DNA of 64,000 nt from an uncultured Eubacterium sp. (GTDB lineage Bacteria > Bacillota > Clostridia > Oscillospirales > Acutalibacteraceae): assembly GCA_910577195.1 (NCBI GenBank), contig CAJTLP010000003.1, positions 124,001 to 188,000 on the forward strand. Direction: 5' to 3'. Positions within the stretch are counted from its first letter, which is position 1, and each line of letters opens with the position of its first letter. The notes beneath the pieces are model-generated. The model did no database searches, had not been told where the DNA came from, and worked only from the letters and a program-made list of their open reading frames with translations. The translations under genes were made by a program, and so were the position numbers. Positions 25,819-33,194 of the stretch are shown here, piece by piece.

Positions 25819-26381
25819 ATTTACCTAATAAAATTACTGTATTCAGATTTTGCTGTATACCGTTTTTAATGGCGTTTGCTTATATTGATTTCCCATATCA
25901 CTGGGTCGCAACATTGATTGTATATTTTATTGCCTGTATGAGTGATAAGGTTGATGGTATTATTGCGAGAAAACGCGGACTCGTTACCGATTTCGGTAAA
26001 TTAATGGACCCGCTTTCTGATAAGAGTCTTGTGTTTGCGGCTTACATCATTTTAATTGATATGGGATGGCACACCGACATTTGTCTTATGCTGATGCTTG
26101 CTCGTGAATTTTTAGTTGCAGGTATTAGAATGGCTGCTGCCACAAATGGTGAGGTTATAGCCGCCAACGGCTTTGGAAAATGCAAAACTTTTTTACAGAT
26201 GTCAACGACAGGTATGACATTCCTGCTCCTTGCAATAGGTGAGGGAAGTGCAAATATTGATATGTCAACTCCTTGGCTGAACATCTACTGCACAATCGCA
26301 TTCTGGATTGTTACGGTTGTTGCTGTATTAAGCGGCATTGTTTATGCAAAGGACGGCTGGCATCTGATTAAAACAAAATAG
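25815..26381 (+). CDS. pgsA: CDP-diacylglycerol-glycerol-3-phosphate phosphatidyltransferase
   Basis: This membrane enzyme makes phosphatidylglycerophosphate. The CDP-alcohol phosphatidyltransferase motif D-x2-D-G-x2-A-R-x8-9-G-x3-D-x3-D is read in S-D-K-V-D-G-I-I-A-R, then G-K-L-M-D-P-L-S-D (residues about 42-68). Five or six hydrophobic segments cover the 188 residues. It is joined to rimO by an ATGA overlap. rimO-pgsA is a frequent pair in Firmicutes. The gene is followed by the cys T-box leader. Confidence 0.93.
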   Translation: MNLPNKITVFRFCCIPFLMAFAYIDFPYHWVATLIVYFIACMSDKVDGIIARKRGLVTDFGKLMDPLSDKSLVFAAYIILIDMGWHTDICLMLMLAREFLVAGIRMAAATNGEVIAANGFGKCKTFLQMSTTGMTFLLLAIGEGSANIDMSTPWLNIYCTIAFWIVTVVAVLSGIVYAKDGWHLIKTK

Positions 26382-26409
26382 TTGCAAATTCTGAAAAAAT
26401 ATATATAAT
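26382..26409 (+). promoter_or_regulatory. Sigma-A promoter of the cysE T-box transcript
   Basis: TTGCAA at 26382-26387 and TATAAT at 26404-26409 are 16 bases apart, directly upstream of the T-box leader. Confidence 0.55.
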
Positions 26410-26414
26410 ATTAT

Positions 26415-26666
26415 TAATAGATAAAAACTGTGACAGAGAGAAGTAAGCAGATATCCGCTTTTCAGAGAGTGAGCCGTTTTGCTGTGAGGCTCATATAGCG
26501 AATCTGCCCAAATGCACTCTTGAGTTGCCCAAAGGAAATCAGAGTATTTTGGGTCGGCAGGCTCCGTTAAAGGCTGAAGCTGTAAGTCATTATTGCAGCT
26601 GAGTATAAACAAGAGTGGAACCGCAGTTATTACATTGCCTCTGTCATAGGACAGGGGTGTTTTTAT
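26415..26666 (+). promoter_or_regulatory. T-box riboswitch, Cys (UGC) specifier
   Basis: The leader shows stem I with an AGAGAGTGAGCC arm and the pairing GCAGAT/ATCTGC. On the 3' side of the loop between that helix and the basal stem (…ACTCT) lies AAATGCACT, which puts codon TGC (26513-26515) in the specifier position. The T-box sequence AGAGTGGAACCGCAG is at 26612-26626, followed by a terminator hairpin. By known T-box logic, uncharged tRNA-Cys would pair with the UGC and the T-box bulge, blocking the terminator and switching on cysE-cysS when cysteine is short. The downstream genes make and charge cysteine, which fits exactly. Confidence 0.92.
26636..26666 (+). terminator. T-box regulated terminator
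   Basis: GCCTCTGTC pairs with GACAGGGG(T) around ATAG and is followed by TTTTTATA. It directly follows the antiterminator sequence of the T-box. Confidence 0.85.
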
Positions 26667-26692
26667 ATATTATTAGTATTGGAGGGCGGCAA

Positions 26693-27334
26693 ATGTTTGA
26701 TTCATTCAAGGAAGATGTAAAAAGCTTTATGGACCATGATCCGGCAGCAAGAAGCCCTATTGAAATCATTTTGCTCTATCCGGGCTTCAAGGCACTGCGA
26801 AGCCATAAAAAAGCGAATTGGTTTTTACGCCACAATATGCCTTTTATTGCAAGATATATCAGTCAGCGCTCTGCGCATAAAACAGGTATAGAAATTCATC
26901 CCGGTGCTACGATCGGCCGTAGAGTCTGTATAGATCACGGCAGTGGTATCGTTATCGGTGAAACGACTGAAATCGGTGACGATGTTATGATTTATCAGGG
27001 TGTAACGCTGGGCGGTACAGGTAAGGACGTCGGCAAACGTCACCCCACAATTGAAAGCGGTGTTATGATTGGTTCTGGTGCTAAGGTGCTCGGACCGATT
27101 ACAATCGGCAGAAATGCTAAGGTGGCCGCCGGTGCAGTGGTGGTTAAGGATGTTGACCCAAACTGTACTGTTGTTGGTGTTCCGGGCGAGGTTGTGAGAA
27201 TTGACGGCGAACGTATTGACGACCTTGATCAGATTAATATCCCTGATCCTGTTATGAATGCAATTGAAAACAATCAGCAGAAAATTAAAGAATTGGAAAA
27301 AGAAATCAAAATTTTAAAGGAGTCTTTGAAATGA
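26693..27334 (+). CDS. cysE: Serine O-acetyltransferase
   Basis: This enzyme acetylates serine with acetyl-CoA, the first step of cysteine synthesis. The product of 213 residues has an N-terminal helical domain (about 1-65) and a left-handed beta-helix of hexapeptide repeats (IEIHPGATIGRRV, then DHGSGIVIGETTEIGDD, then GVTLGGTGK). The catalytic Asp and His lie in D-H-G-S-G and in K-R-H-P. The last 25 residues look like a coiled coil (KIKELEKEIKIL). ATG 26693 has GGAGG before it. The longer upstream frame runs through the T-box terminator and is rejected. It overlaps cysS by four bases. Confidence 0.95.
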   Translation: MFDSFKEDVKSFMDHDPAARSPIEIILLYPGFKALRSHKKANWFLRHNMPFIARYISQRSAHKTGIEIHPGATIGRRVCIDHGSGIVIGETTEIGDDVMIYQGVTLGGTGKDVGKRHPTIESGVMIGSGAKVLGPITIGRNAKVAAGAVVVKDVDPNCTVVGVPGEVVRIDGERIDDLDQINIPDPVMNAIENNQQKIKELEKEIKILKESLK

Positions 27335-28725
27335 GAATTTATAATACAATGTCACGTCAGAAGGAAGAATTTATTCCTGTTGACAAGGATGAAATTAAGA
27401 TTTATGCCTGCGGACCTACCGTATATAATTTTATTCATATCGGTAACGCAAGACCGCTTTGTGTATTCGACGTTTTAAGACGTTATATGGAATATCGCGG
27501 TATGAATGTAAAATTCGTTCAGAACTTTACAGACGTTGACGATAAAATCATTAAAAGAGCAAATGAAGAAGGTATCACCTTCGAGGAAGTTTCAAAAAAG
27601 TACATTGAGGAATTCTGGACAGATGCGCACGGACTTAACGTAAAGGAAGCAACCGTACATCCTAAGGCTACGGAGAATATTGATGAAATTATTGATATCA
27701 TCAAATCTCTTGAAGAAAAGGGCTATGCTTATGCAGTTGACGGTGATGTGTATTTCAGAACGCTAAAGTTCAAGGAATACGGTAAGCTCAGTCACCAGCC
27801 GATTGAGGATTTACAGTCAGGTGCAAGAATTGCAGTCGGCGAGAAGAAGGAAGATCCGCTTGATTTTGCACTCTGGAAAGCAGCTAAGGAAGGTGAGCCT
27901 TACTGGGAGTCACCTTGGGGCAAGGGCAGACCCGGATGGCATATTGAATGCTCTGCTATGAACAGACGTTATCTCGGCAAAACAATTGATATTCACTGCG
28001 GTGGTAAGGACCTCGTTTTTCCTCACCACGAGAATGAAATTGCCCAGAGTGAATGTGCAAACGGCTGCACTTTCTCAAAATACTGGATGCACAACGGCTA
28101 TATCAATGTTGACAATGTTAAGATGAGCAAATCACTCGGCAACTTCAAAACGGTTCGTGAAATTGCGGACGCTTACGGCTATGAGGTAATACGTTATTTC
28201 CTTATTTCATCTCACTACCGTTCACCGATTAACTATAACCTGGATATTATTGAGCAGTGCAAATCAGCGCTTGATAGACTTTATACCTGCCGTGAGAGCC
28301 TTGATTTTGCCCTTAAAAAAGCTGAAGATATCGAAGACGATACCGAGCTCATCAATCAGTTAAACAGCCGCAGGGAGCAGTTTATTACCGCTATGGATGA
28401 TGATCTTAACACTGCCGACGGCATTTCAGCAGTATTTGAGCTTGTAAAAGATATCAACACGAAAATCCTTGATAAGCCTGTTTCAAAAAACGTGTGTGAA
28501 ACAGCTGCAAAGCTTTTTGACGAGCTTTGCGACGTATTAGGTATTCTCTATAACAGACAGTCAAATGATCTTGACGCTGAGATTGAGGAGCTTATTGCAC
28601 AGCGTCAGGAGGCAAGAGCAAACAAGGATTGGGCAACTGCGGATAAAATCCGTGATGACTTAAAAGCAAGAGGAATCATTTTAAAGGATACACCGCAGGG
28701 CGTTACCTGGACAAAGGAATCATAA
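27331..28725 (+). CDS. cysS: Cysteinyl-tRNA synthetase
   Basis: This class I synthetase charges tRNA-Cys. It has the zinc-binding Cys in IYACGPTVYN (about residue 26), the HIGH-type motif H-I-G-N-A-R (about 36), further zinc ligands near HIECSAMNRR and HHENE, and K-M-S-K-S at about 267. A DALR/anticodon domain and a C-terminal helical part follow. The length of 464 residues is normal. The ATGA overlap with cysE and the shared T-box leader place synthesis and charging of cysteine under one control. Confidence 0.97.
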   Translation: MRIYNTMSRQKEEFIPVDKDEIKIYACGPTVYNFIHIGNARPLCVFDVLRRYMEYRGMNVKFVQNFTDVDDKIIKRANEEGITFEEVSKKYIEEFWTDAHGLNVKEATVHPKATENIDEIIDIIKSLEEKGYAYAVDGDVYFRTLKFKEYGKLSHQPIEDLQSGARIAVGEKKEDPLDFALWKAAKEGEPYWESPWGKGRPGWHIECSAMNRRYLGKTIDIHCGGKDLVFPHHENEIAQSECANGCTFSKYWMHNGYINVDNVKMSKSLGNFKTVREIADAYGYEVIRYFLISSHYRSPINYNLDIIEQCKSALDRLYTCRESLDFALKKAEDIEDDTELINQLNSRREQFITAMDDDLNTADGISAVFELVKDINTKILDKPVSKNVCETAAKLFDELCDVLGILYNRQSNDLDAEIEELIAQRQEARANKDWATADKIRDDLKARGIILKDTPQGVTWTKES

Positions 28726-28755
28726 CACCCACTGATAAAAGAAAGGTATTTCATT

Positions 28756-29883
28756 ATGGTTGACAGAAGAAAATTTAAGGACACAGAGGTTTCACTCTTA
28801 GGCTTAGGTACAATGCGTCTGCCCTGTAAAACAGCAATTAAGCGTGAGGCGAATCCGCTCATTGATTACAAAAAGGGTCAGGAACTTGTTGACATTGCCT
28901 ATGAAAACGGTGTCAATTACTATGACACTGCCTATATGTACCACGTCGGCAAAAGTGAAAAGTTCATCGGAACAGCCCTGAAAAAATATCCGAGAGACAG
29001 CTATTTCCTTGCAGATAAGCTGCCAATCTGGATGTGCCCTAAAAAGGCCGATATGGAAAAGGTTTTCAAAAAGCAGCTTGACAGAACAGGTCACGATTAT
29101 TTTGACTTTTATCTTCTTCATTCACTGAATAAAGAAAATTTTGAAAAGTGTGAAGCGTTCGGTGCTTATGACTTTCTCTGTGAAAAGCAGAGGCAGGGTA
29201 AAATTAAAAATATCGGTTTCTCCTTTCACGGAACAATTGAAGATTTAAAAAAGATTATTGCTGCTCACCACTGGGATTTTGCACAGATTCAGATGAATTA
29301 CCTTGACTGGAAAAATCAGGACGCTGAAACACAGTACAATATCTTAACCGATGCAGGTATTCCTGTCATTGTTATGGAGCCTGTTCGCGGTGGAAAGCTG
29401 GCTGAGGTTACATCAGATATCGAGGAAATGTTCAAAAAGGCCAAGCCTGAAAAGAGCATCACCTCCTGGGCAATGGGCTTTGTGGCAAGCCTCGATAATG
29501 TTTTAACGATACTCAGCGGTATGAATTCACCTGAGCAGTTGTTTGATAATCTCGGCACTCTTACAGACTTTATTCCTTTCAATGAAAGAGAAATGAAAAT
29601 CTGTACCAATGCTGCCGCTATGCTGAACAAGAACGATGTTATCCCTTGTACAGGCTGCGACTATTGTGCAGATTGTCCTAAGCATGTTAAAATCAGTTCA
29701 ATCTTCTCCGCTTACAATAAAATCAAGACAGGCGAGCTTTCAATGGAAGAGGGCAGGGCGCTTTATAATAAAATTGATTATAAAGCGGATGTATGTATCG
29801 AATGCGGAAAATGTGCTAACCATTGTCCGCAGGCAATTGAAATACCTAAGAAAATTAAAGAACTGAATTCATTTTTTGAATGA
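28756..29883 (+). CDS. Aldo/keto reductase with 2x[4Fe-4S] C-terminal domain
   Basis: Residues about 1-270 form an aldo/keto reductase barrel. It has LGLGTMRLP, the catalytic Asp/Tyr/Lys/His set in YDTAYMY, FLADKLP and FYLLHS, and VMEPVRGGKL. The C-terminal part (about 295-375) is ferredoxin-like with two C-x2-C-x2-C-x3-C-P motifs: C-T-G-C-D-Y-C-A-D-C-P, and C-I-E-C-G-K-C-A-N-H-C-P. This fused form is common in anaerobic Firmicutes; its substrate is unknown. An electron path from the clusters to the barrel is inferred. It follows cysS by 30 bases with AAAGG before the ATG and may be read through from the cys transcript. Confidence 0.9.
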   Translation: MVDRRKFKDTEVSLLGLGTMRLPCKTAIKREANPLIDYKKGQELVDIAYENGVNYYDTAYMYHVGKSEKFIGTALKKYPRDSYFLADKLPIWMCPKKADMEKVFKKQLDRTGHDYFDFYLLHSLNKENFEKCEAFGAYDFLCEKQRQGKIKNIGFSFHGTIEDLKKIIAAHHWDFAQIQMNYLDWKNQDAETQYNILTDAGIPVIVMEPVRGGKLAEVTSDIEEMFKKAKPEKSITSWAMGFVASLDNVLTILSGMNSPEQLFDNLGTLTDFIPFNEREMKICTNAAAMLNKNDVIPCTGCDYCADCPKHVKISSIFSAYNKIKTGELSMEEGRALYNKIDYKADVCIECGKCANHCPQAIEIPKKIKELNSFFE

Positions 29884-29900
29884 TTGCTGAAATAAATTAA

Positions 29901-29921
29901 GGGCGGATTTGATATCCGCCC
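29901..29921 (+). other. Stem-loop after the aldo/keto reductase gene
   Basis: GGGCGGAT pairs with ATCCGCCC around TTGAT. An A run, not a T run, follows on the plus strand, so it is not a standard intrinsic terminator; it may stabilise the mRNA 3' end. Confidence 0.5.
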
Positions 29922-29931
29922 AAAAATATAT

Positions 29932-29960
29932 TTGACTTTTCTATTTGTACGTACTATAAT
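29932..29960 (+). promoter_or_regulatory. Sigma-A promoter of the RHH regulator gene
   Basis: TTGACT at 29932-29937 and TATAAT at 29955-29960 are exactly 17 bases apart. A repeat (see next entry) flanks the -10 element. Confidence 0.75.
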
Positions 29961-29972
29961 ATATGTACGGAC
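29946..29972 (+). promoter_or_regulatory. Candidate operator: repeated TGTACGxAC around the -10
   Basis: TGTACGTAC at 29946-29954 and TGTACGGAC at 29964-29972 are near-identical direct repeats 18 bases apart. They enclose the TATAAT, and their CGTAC/GTACG cores also form an inverted repeat. Their place suggests binding by the ribbon-helix-helix protein encoded just downstream, giving self-repression; this is inference. Confidence 0.5.
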
Positions 29973-29989
29973 ATAATGGAGGTGAGTAG

Positions 29990-30163
29990 ATGTCCGCAAA
30001 AGGCAGACCAACTAACGATAAAAAGGACAAGCGTTTTGAAATACGTTTATCGTCAAAAACCTATGATACTTTAACAGAATGTTCAGAGAAATTAAATATC
30101 TCTAAGGCTGAGGTTATCCATAAGGGTATTGATTTAGTTAAGTCAGAAATGAATAAAAAATAA
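29990..30163 (+). CDS. Ribbon-helix-helix regulator (57 aa)
   Basis: This short gene has ATG 29990, a GGAGGTGA ribosome site at 29978-29985, and TAA 30161-30163. The product starts AKGRPTNDKKDKRFEIRLSS. The strand R-F-E-I-R-L-S followed by two helices (YDTLTECSEKL, then ISKAEVIHKGIDLVK) is the ribbon-helix-helix/CopG fold. Small G-R-P-T-x proteins like this are common in clostridial integrative elements and plasmids. It has its own promoter with repeats and a following hairpin. No toxin or relaxase gene is beside it, so it may be an autoregulated orphan or a remnant of a mobile element. Confidence 0.8.
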   Translation: MSAKGRPTNDKKDKRFEIRLSSKTYDTLTECSEKLNISKAEVIHKGIDLVKSEMNKK

Positions 30164-30170
30164 AAAAGAA

Positions 30171-30207
30171 TACTGTGTGACCGTCCAAAATCAACACAGT
30201 ACCCTTT
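30171..30207 (+). terminator. Probable terminator of the RHH gene
   Basis: TACTGTGT (30171-30178) pairs with ACACAGTA (30194-30201) around a 15-base loop and is followed by CCCTTTT. The large loop and short T tract make this moderate. Confidence 0.5.
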
Positions 30208-30230
30208 TACAACAAACATAAGGGATAAAT

Positions 30231-30267
30231 CCCAAATGCCGTAAATCTATTATACGGCATATTTGGG
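30231..30267 (+). other. Strong hairpin upstream of the 95-aa gene
   Basis: CCCAAATGCCGTA (30231-30243) pairs with TACGGCATATTTGGG (30253-30267), leaving a two-base bulge. No T run follows. It may be a leader structure of the next gene or an old terminator. Confidence 0.5.
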
Positions 30268-30307
30268 CATATTTCAAGTGTTATAATAACAATTGAAAGG
30301 ATTAATT

Positions 30308-30595
30308 ATGTCAAAAAAATTGAATAATAAAAAAGAGTATAAGATTGACAGCGAAAAACTTCATTCTTTTTTAGTATGCTGTGACAGGATTGATGTAGAA
30401 TTTTATGAAATTATGCAATATTCAACTCAGCTTTTAATATTAGCCGATGCATATTATGATGAACAATATGATAGGGTATTGATTTGTGAATGCATCTGTT
30501 CTTCTATACGTTATTTGTTCGATATTGTTGCAAAAGAATACGATATGATTTCAGAATACAGAAACCTCCATGATGATATTGCCGGAATCGTGTAA
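30308..30595 (+). CDS. Hypothetical protein (95 aa)
   Basis: This is a 95-residue, probably all-helical cytoplasmic protein with four Cys (a C-C pair near residue 24; C-E-C-I-C further on gives two or three more) and acidic character. I do not recognise a family. ATG 30308 follows AAAGGA by seven bases; the in-frame ATG at 30293 lacks a ribosome site. A TATAAT at 30282-30287 is a possible -10 without a convincing -35. It lies in the small accessory patch between the RHH regulator and the AraC-type regulator. The CDS call rests on the ribosome site and the uninterrupted frame. Confidence 0.65.
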   Translation: MSKKLNNKKEYKIDSEKLHSFLVCCDRIDVEFYEIMQYSTQLLILADAYYDEQYDRVLICECICSSIRYLFDIVAKEYDMISEYRNLHDDIAGIV

Positions 30596-30649
30596 TATAT
30601 CACAAATCCTATTTTATTTCATAAAACCTGTATAAAAAACACATTTTGT

Positions 30650-30678
30650 TTGACAAATGTGCGTGATTTCATTATTCT
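30650..30678 (+). promoter_or_regulatory. Sigma-A promoter of the AraC-type gene
   Basis: TTGACA at 30650-30655 and TATTCT at 30673-30678 are 17 bases apart, which would start the mRNA just before the GAGGTGAT ribosome site. Confidence 0.65.
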
Positions 30679-30695
30679 TAACTTGAGGTGATTCT

Positions 30696-31442
30696 ATGAA
30701 TAAAGCACAGCTTTTGAATATAAAAGTATTACCCCATGAGGTTACTGCGCCAATCAGTGAACAGCTTGGTATTTCCGAATCACATTTATCATACAAGGTT
30801 GAAAAACGACTTATGACCTGTGTTGCACAGGGTGACATACAGAAGCTTTTTGAAGAACTGCAGGTATTCAGCAATTCAATCGGTGTAGGTGAAATGTCTG
30901 CCGATAACTTAAATCAGTACAAATATATGGCTGTCAGCAGTATCACACTTGCAACACGCTATGCAATTGAAGGCGGACTGAATGAGGCTGACGCCTATAG
31001 CTTTTCGGATATGTTTATCAGAAAAATTGATTTGATGAAATCACCTGATAAAATCATTTCCTCACTCGCTCAGGCAATTATTGAGCTTACCAATTCTGTT
31101 GCTGAAGAAAAATCAAGGCTCAAATATTCACCGCATATCAGAAAATGTATAGCTTATATCAATAAGAACATCAATAAAAAAATTACGATTAAGGATATAT
31201 CTGAGCAGTGTGGTCTTTCAGCCGACTATCTCTCACATTTATTCAAAAGTGAAATCGGTGAGAATTTAAGCAGCTATATTTTGAAGAATAAGTTGGAGCT
31301 TTCAAAATCACTGCTGCTTGAGGGACTTGATAATCATAAAATTTGTCAGACACTCGGCTTTTCCTCGCAGTCTCATTTTATATCCGTATTCAAAAAGCAG
31401 TACGGTATAACACCAAAGCAGTTTGTATTATACACCAAATGA
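30696..31442 (+). CDS. AraC-family transcription regulator
   Basis: The C-terminal 100 residues (about 148-247) form an AraC double helix-turn-helix: ITIKDISEQCGLSADYLSHLFKSEIGE, then the second motif ICQTLGFSSQSHFISVFKKQYG and the typical end ITPKQF. The N-terminal 145 residues are helical with no cupin pattern, so the ligand is unknown. It has its own promoter and ends in a terminator shared with dapB. No adjacent metabolic or transport gene reveals a target. Confidence 0.9.
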   Translation: MNKAQLLNIKVLPHEVTAPISEQLGISESHLSYKVEKRLMTCVAQGDIQKLFEELQVFSNSIGVGEMSADNLNQYKYMAVSSITLATRYAIEGGLNEADAYSFSDMFIRKIDLMKSPDKIISSLAQAIIELTNSVAEEKSRLKYSPHIRKCIAYINKNINKKITIKDISEQCGLSADYLSHLFKSEIGENLSSYILKNKLELSKSLLLEGLDNHKICQTLGFSSQSHFISVFKKQYGITPKQFVLYTK

Positions 31443-31481
31443 AAAAAGGACTAAACGGTTGATTCCGCTTAGTCCTTTTTT
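31443..31481. terminator. Bidirectional terminator, araC-type gene / dapB
   Basis: AAAAAGGACTAAACGG and CCGCTTAGTCCTTTTT pair around TTGATT, with A and T runs on each side, between two convergent genes. Confidence 0.85.
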
Positions 31482-31491
31482 AGTTATCTGA

Positions 31492-32247
31492 TTACTCACT
31501 GATGAGCTCTTTCATATCGTACATTCCTGCACTCTTGCCGGTCATATAAACTGCCGCATTTACAGCACCGACTGCAAAGATTTCCTTGCTTCTTGCAGAG
31601 TGTGAAAGGGTAATCATTTCATCTCTTCCGGCAAAAATGATATCGTGTTCACCAACGATTGTGCCGCCGCGAATGGCGTGAAGACCGATTTCATTCTTTG
31701 TTCTTTTTTCACGCTTTGAATGGCGGTCATATTCATATTTCATCGGATTAGGTGTAACCTCACAGATTGCATCAGCAAGCATCAGTGCAGTTCCGCTCGG
31801 TGCATCAATTTTCTGATTATGATGCTTTTCAACGATTTCAATATCAAAATCATTGCCGAGAACCTCAACCGCCTTTTTTGCAAGATTTGCTAAAAGATTA
31901 ATACCGAGACTCATATTATATGTGAAGAAAATAGGGGAAACCGCAGATGCTTCTTCAATCTTTTTCTTCTGCTCGTCATCATATCCTGTTGTTGCAATAA
32001 CAAGTGCCGTGCCGGTGCTCCTGGAATAATCAAGAAGATCATCAAGAAGTACAGGATTTGAGAAATCTATAACAACATCTGCCTTTTCCTGAACCTCACT
32101 GATTGATTTATAAATAGGGAATACACCTTTTTCAGCCGTGTTCAAATCAACACCTGCCACGATTTCACAGTCATCTCTGTTCGCAATAATGCTCTGTAAA
32201 ACATTACCCATCTTACCGTTTGCACCGGTAATAATAATCTTTGTCAT
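31492..32247 (-). CDS. dapB: 4-hydroxy-tetrahydrodipicolinate reductase
   Basis: DapB reduces the DapA product with NAD(P)H in lysine/diaminopimelate synthesis. It has the nucleotide loop IIITGANGKMGNVLQ (about residue 4), the signature E-K-H-H-N-Q-K-I-D-A-P-S-G-T-A (about 142), and the C-terminal region IRGGTIVGEHDIIFAG. The length of 251 residues is normal. It is the last gene of the minus-strand run asd-dapA-dapB, 23 bases after dapA. Diaminopimelate feeds peptidoglycan, and dipicolinate for spores is derived from the DapA product. Confidence 0.97.
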   Translation of the reverse strand: MTKIIITGANGKMGNVLQSIIANRDDCEIVAGVDLNTAEKGVFPIYKSISEVQEKADVVIDFSNPVLLDDLLDYSRSTGTALVIATTGYDDEQKKKIEEASAVSPIFFTYNMSLGINLLANLAKKAVEVLGNDFDIEIVEKHHNQKIDAPSGTALMLADAICEVTPNPMKYEYDRHSKREKRTKNEIGLHAIRGGTIVGEHDIIFAGRDEMITLSHSARSKEIFAVGAVNAAVYMTGKSAGMYDMKELISE

Positions 32248-32270
32248 TTTATAATTCCTCTGAATATATC

Positions 32271-33161
32271 TTATTTAAGAAGTCCGTACTCTTCCATAGT
32301 TTCCTTAACGTAAGCCTTATTCTTTTCATCCATTTCAATAAGCGGCATTCTTACAGGACCTGCGTTGAAACCGATAAGACTTACAGCTTCTTTTACAGGG
32401 ATAGGGTTTACATCAACAAACATTGACTTAGCAAGTTTCATATACTTATCCATTAAAGCCTTGCTGCCTTCCTTGTCTCCGTCAAGATATTTCTGAACGA
32501 TGTTGTGTGTCTCCTGAGGGCAGATGTTTGAAAGCACGGAAATAACACCCTTTCCGCCTCTTTCCATAAGATCATAAATCTGATCGTCATTACCGCTCCA
32601 GAGATTGAGCTCGTCACCGCAGAGCTCGTGAATTTTTTCAATCTGTTCAAGACTTCCTGATGCTTCCTTGATACCGTTAATTCTCGGCAGCTTTGAAAGC
32701 TCATATGCTGTTTCAGGTGCAATATTGAGTCCTGTTCTTGAAGGAACATTGTAAAGAATAATAGGAAGGTTCGTTGCATCGTGAATTGCAGTGTAATGCG
32801 CAATCAAACCTCTCTGGCTTGTTTTATTATAATATGGTGTAACAAGAAGGAGTGCATCTGCACCGGCGTCACAAGCCTCTTTACTGATTTCGATTGCACA
32901 AGCGGTTGAATTTGAACCTGTGCCTGCAATAACAGGAACTCTGTGATTTACATATTCAACACACCATTTGATAGCCTCATTATGCTCAACAACCTTAAGT
33001 GTTGATGATTCACCTGTTGTACCGCATACAACGATAGCATCCGTGCCGTTTTCAATCTGAAAATCAATAAATCTTCCGAATTCCTCATAATTTACTGATC
33101 CGTCTTCATTCATAGGTGTGATGATTGCAACAGCAGCACCTGTAAAAATTGGATTCTTCAT
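32271..33161 (-). CDS. dapA: 4-hydroxy-tetrahydrodipicolinate synthase
   Basis: This aldolase-type TIM barrel condenses pyruvate and aspartate semialdehyde. Marks include VCGTTGESSTL (about residue 44), the Tyr in YYNKTSQ and LYNVPSRTG (about 134), and the Schiff-base Lys in GIKEASG (about 162). The length of 296 residues is usual. ATG 33161 (MKNPIF) has GGGAGTGA eight bases upstream and is preferred to a GTG at 33173. The substrate is made by asd, the gene before it. Confidence 0.97.
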   Translation of the reverse strand: MKNPIFTGAAVAIITPMNEDGSVNYEEFGRFIDFQIENGTDAIVVCGTTGESSTLKVVEHNEAIKWCVEYVNHRVPVIAGTGSNSTACAIEISKEACDAGADALLLVTPYYNKTSQRGLIAHYTAIHDATNLPIILYNVPSRTGLNIAPETAYELSKLPRINGIKEASGSLEQIEKIHELCGDELNLWSGNDDQIYDLMERGGKGVISVLSNICPQETHNIVQKYLDGDKEGSKALMDKYMKLAKSMFVDVNPIPVKEAVSLIGFNAGPVRMPLIEMDEKNKAYVKETMEEYGLLK

Positions 33162-33194
33162 AAGTATATTCACTCCCTAAATTAATTAATATAT

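Noticed and set aside
29901..29921. Intrinsic terminator after the aldo/keto reductase gene
   Set aside because: The stem is strong but an A run follows it on the plus strand, so it is listed only as a stem-loop.
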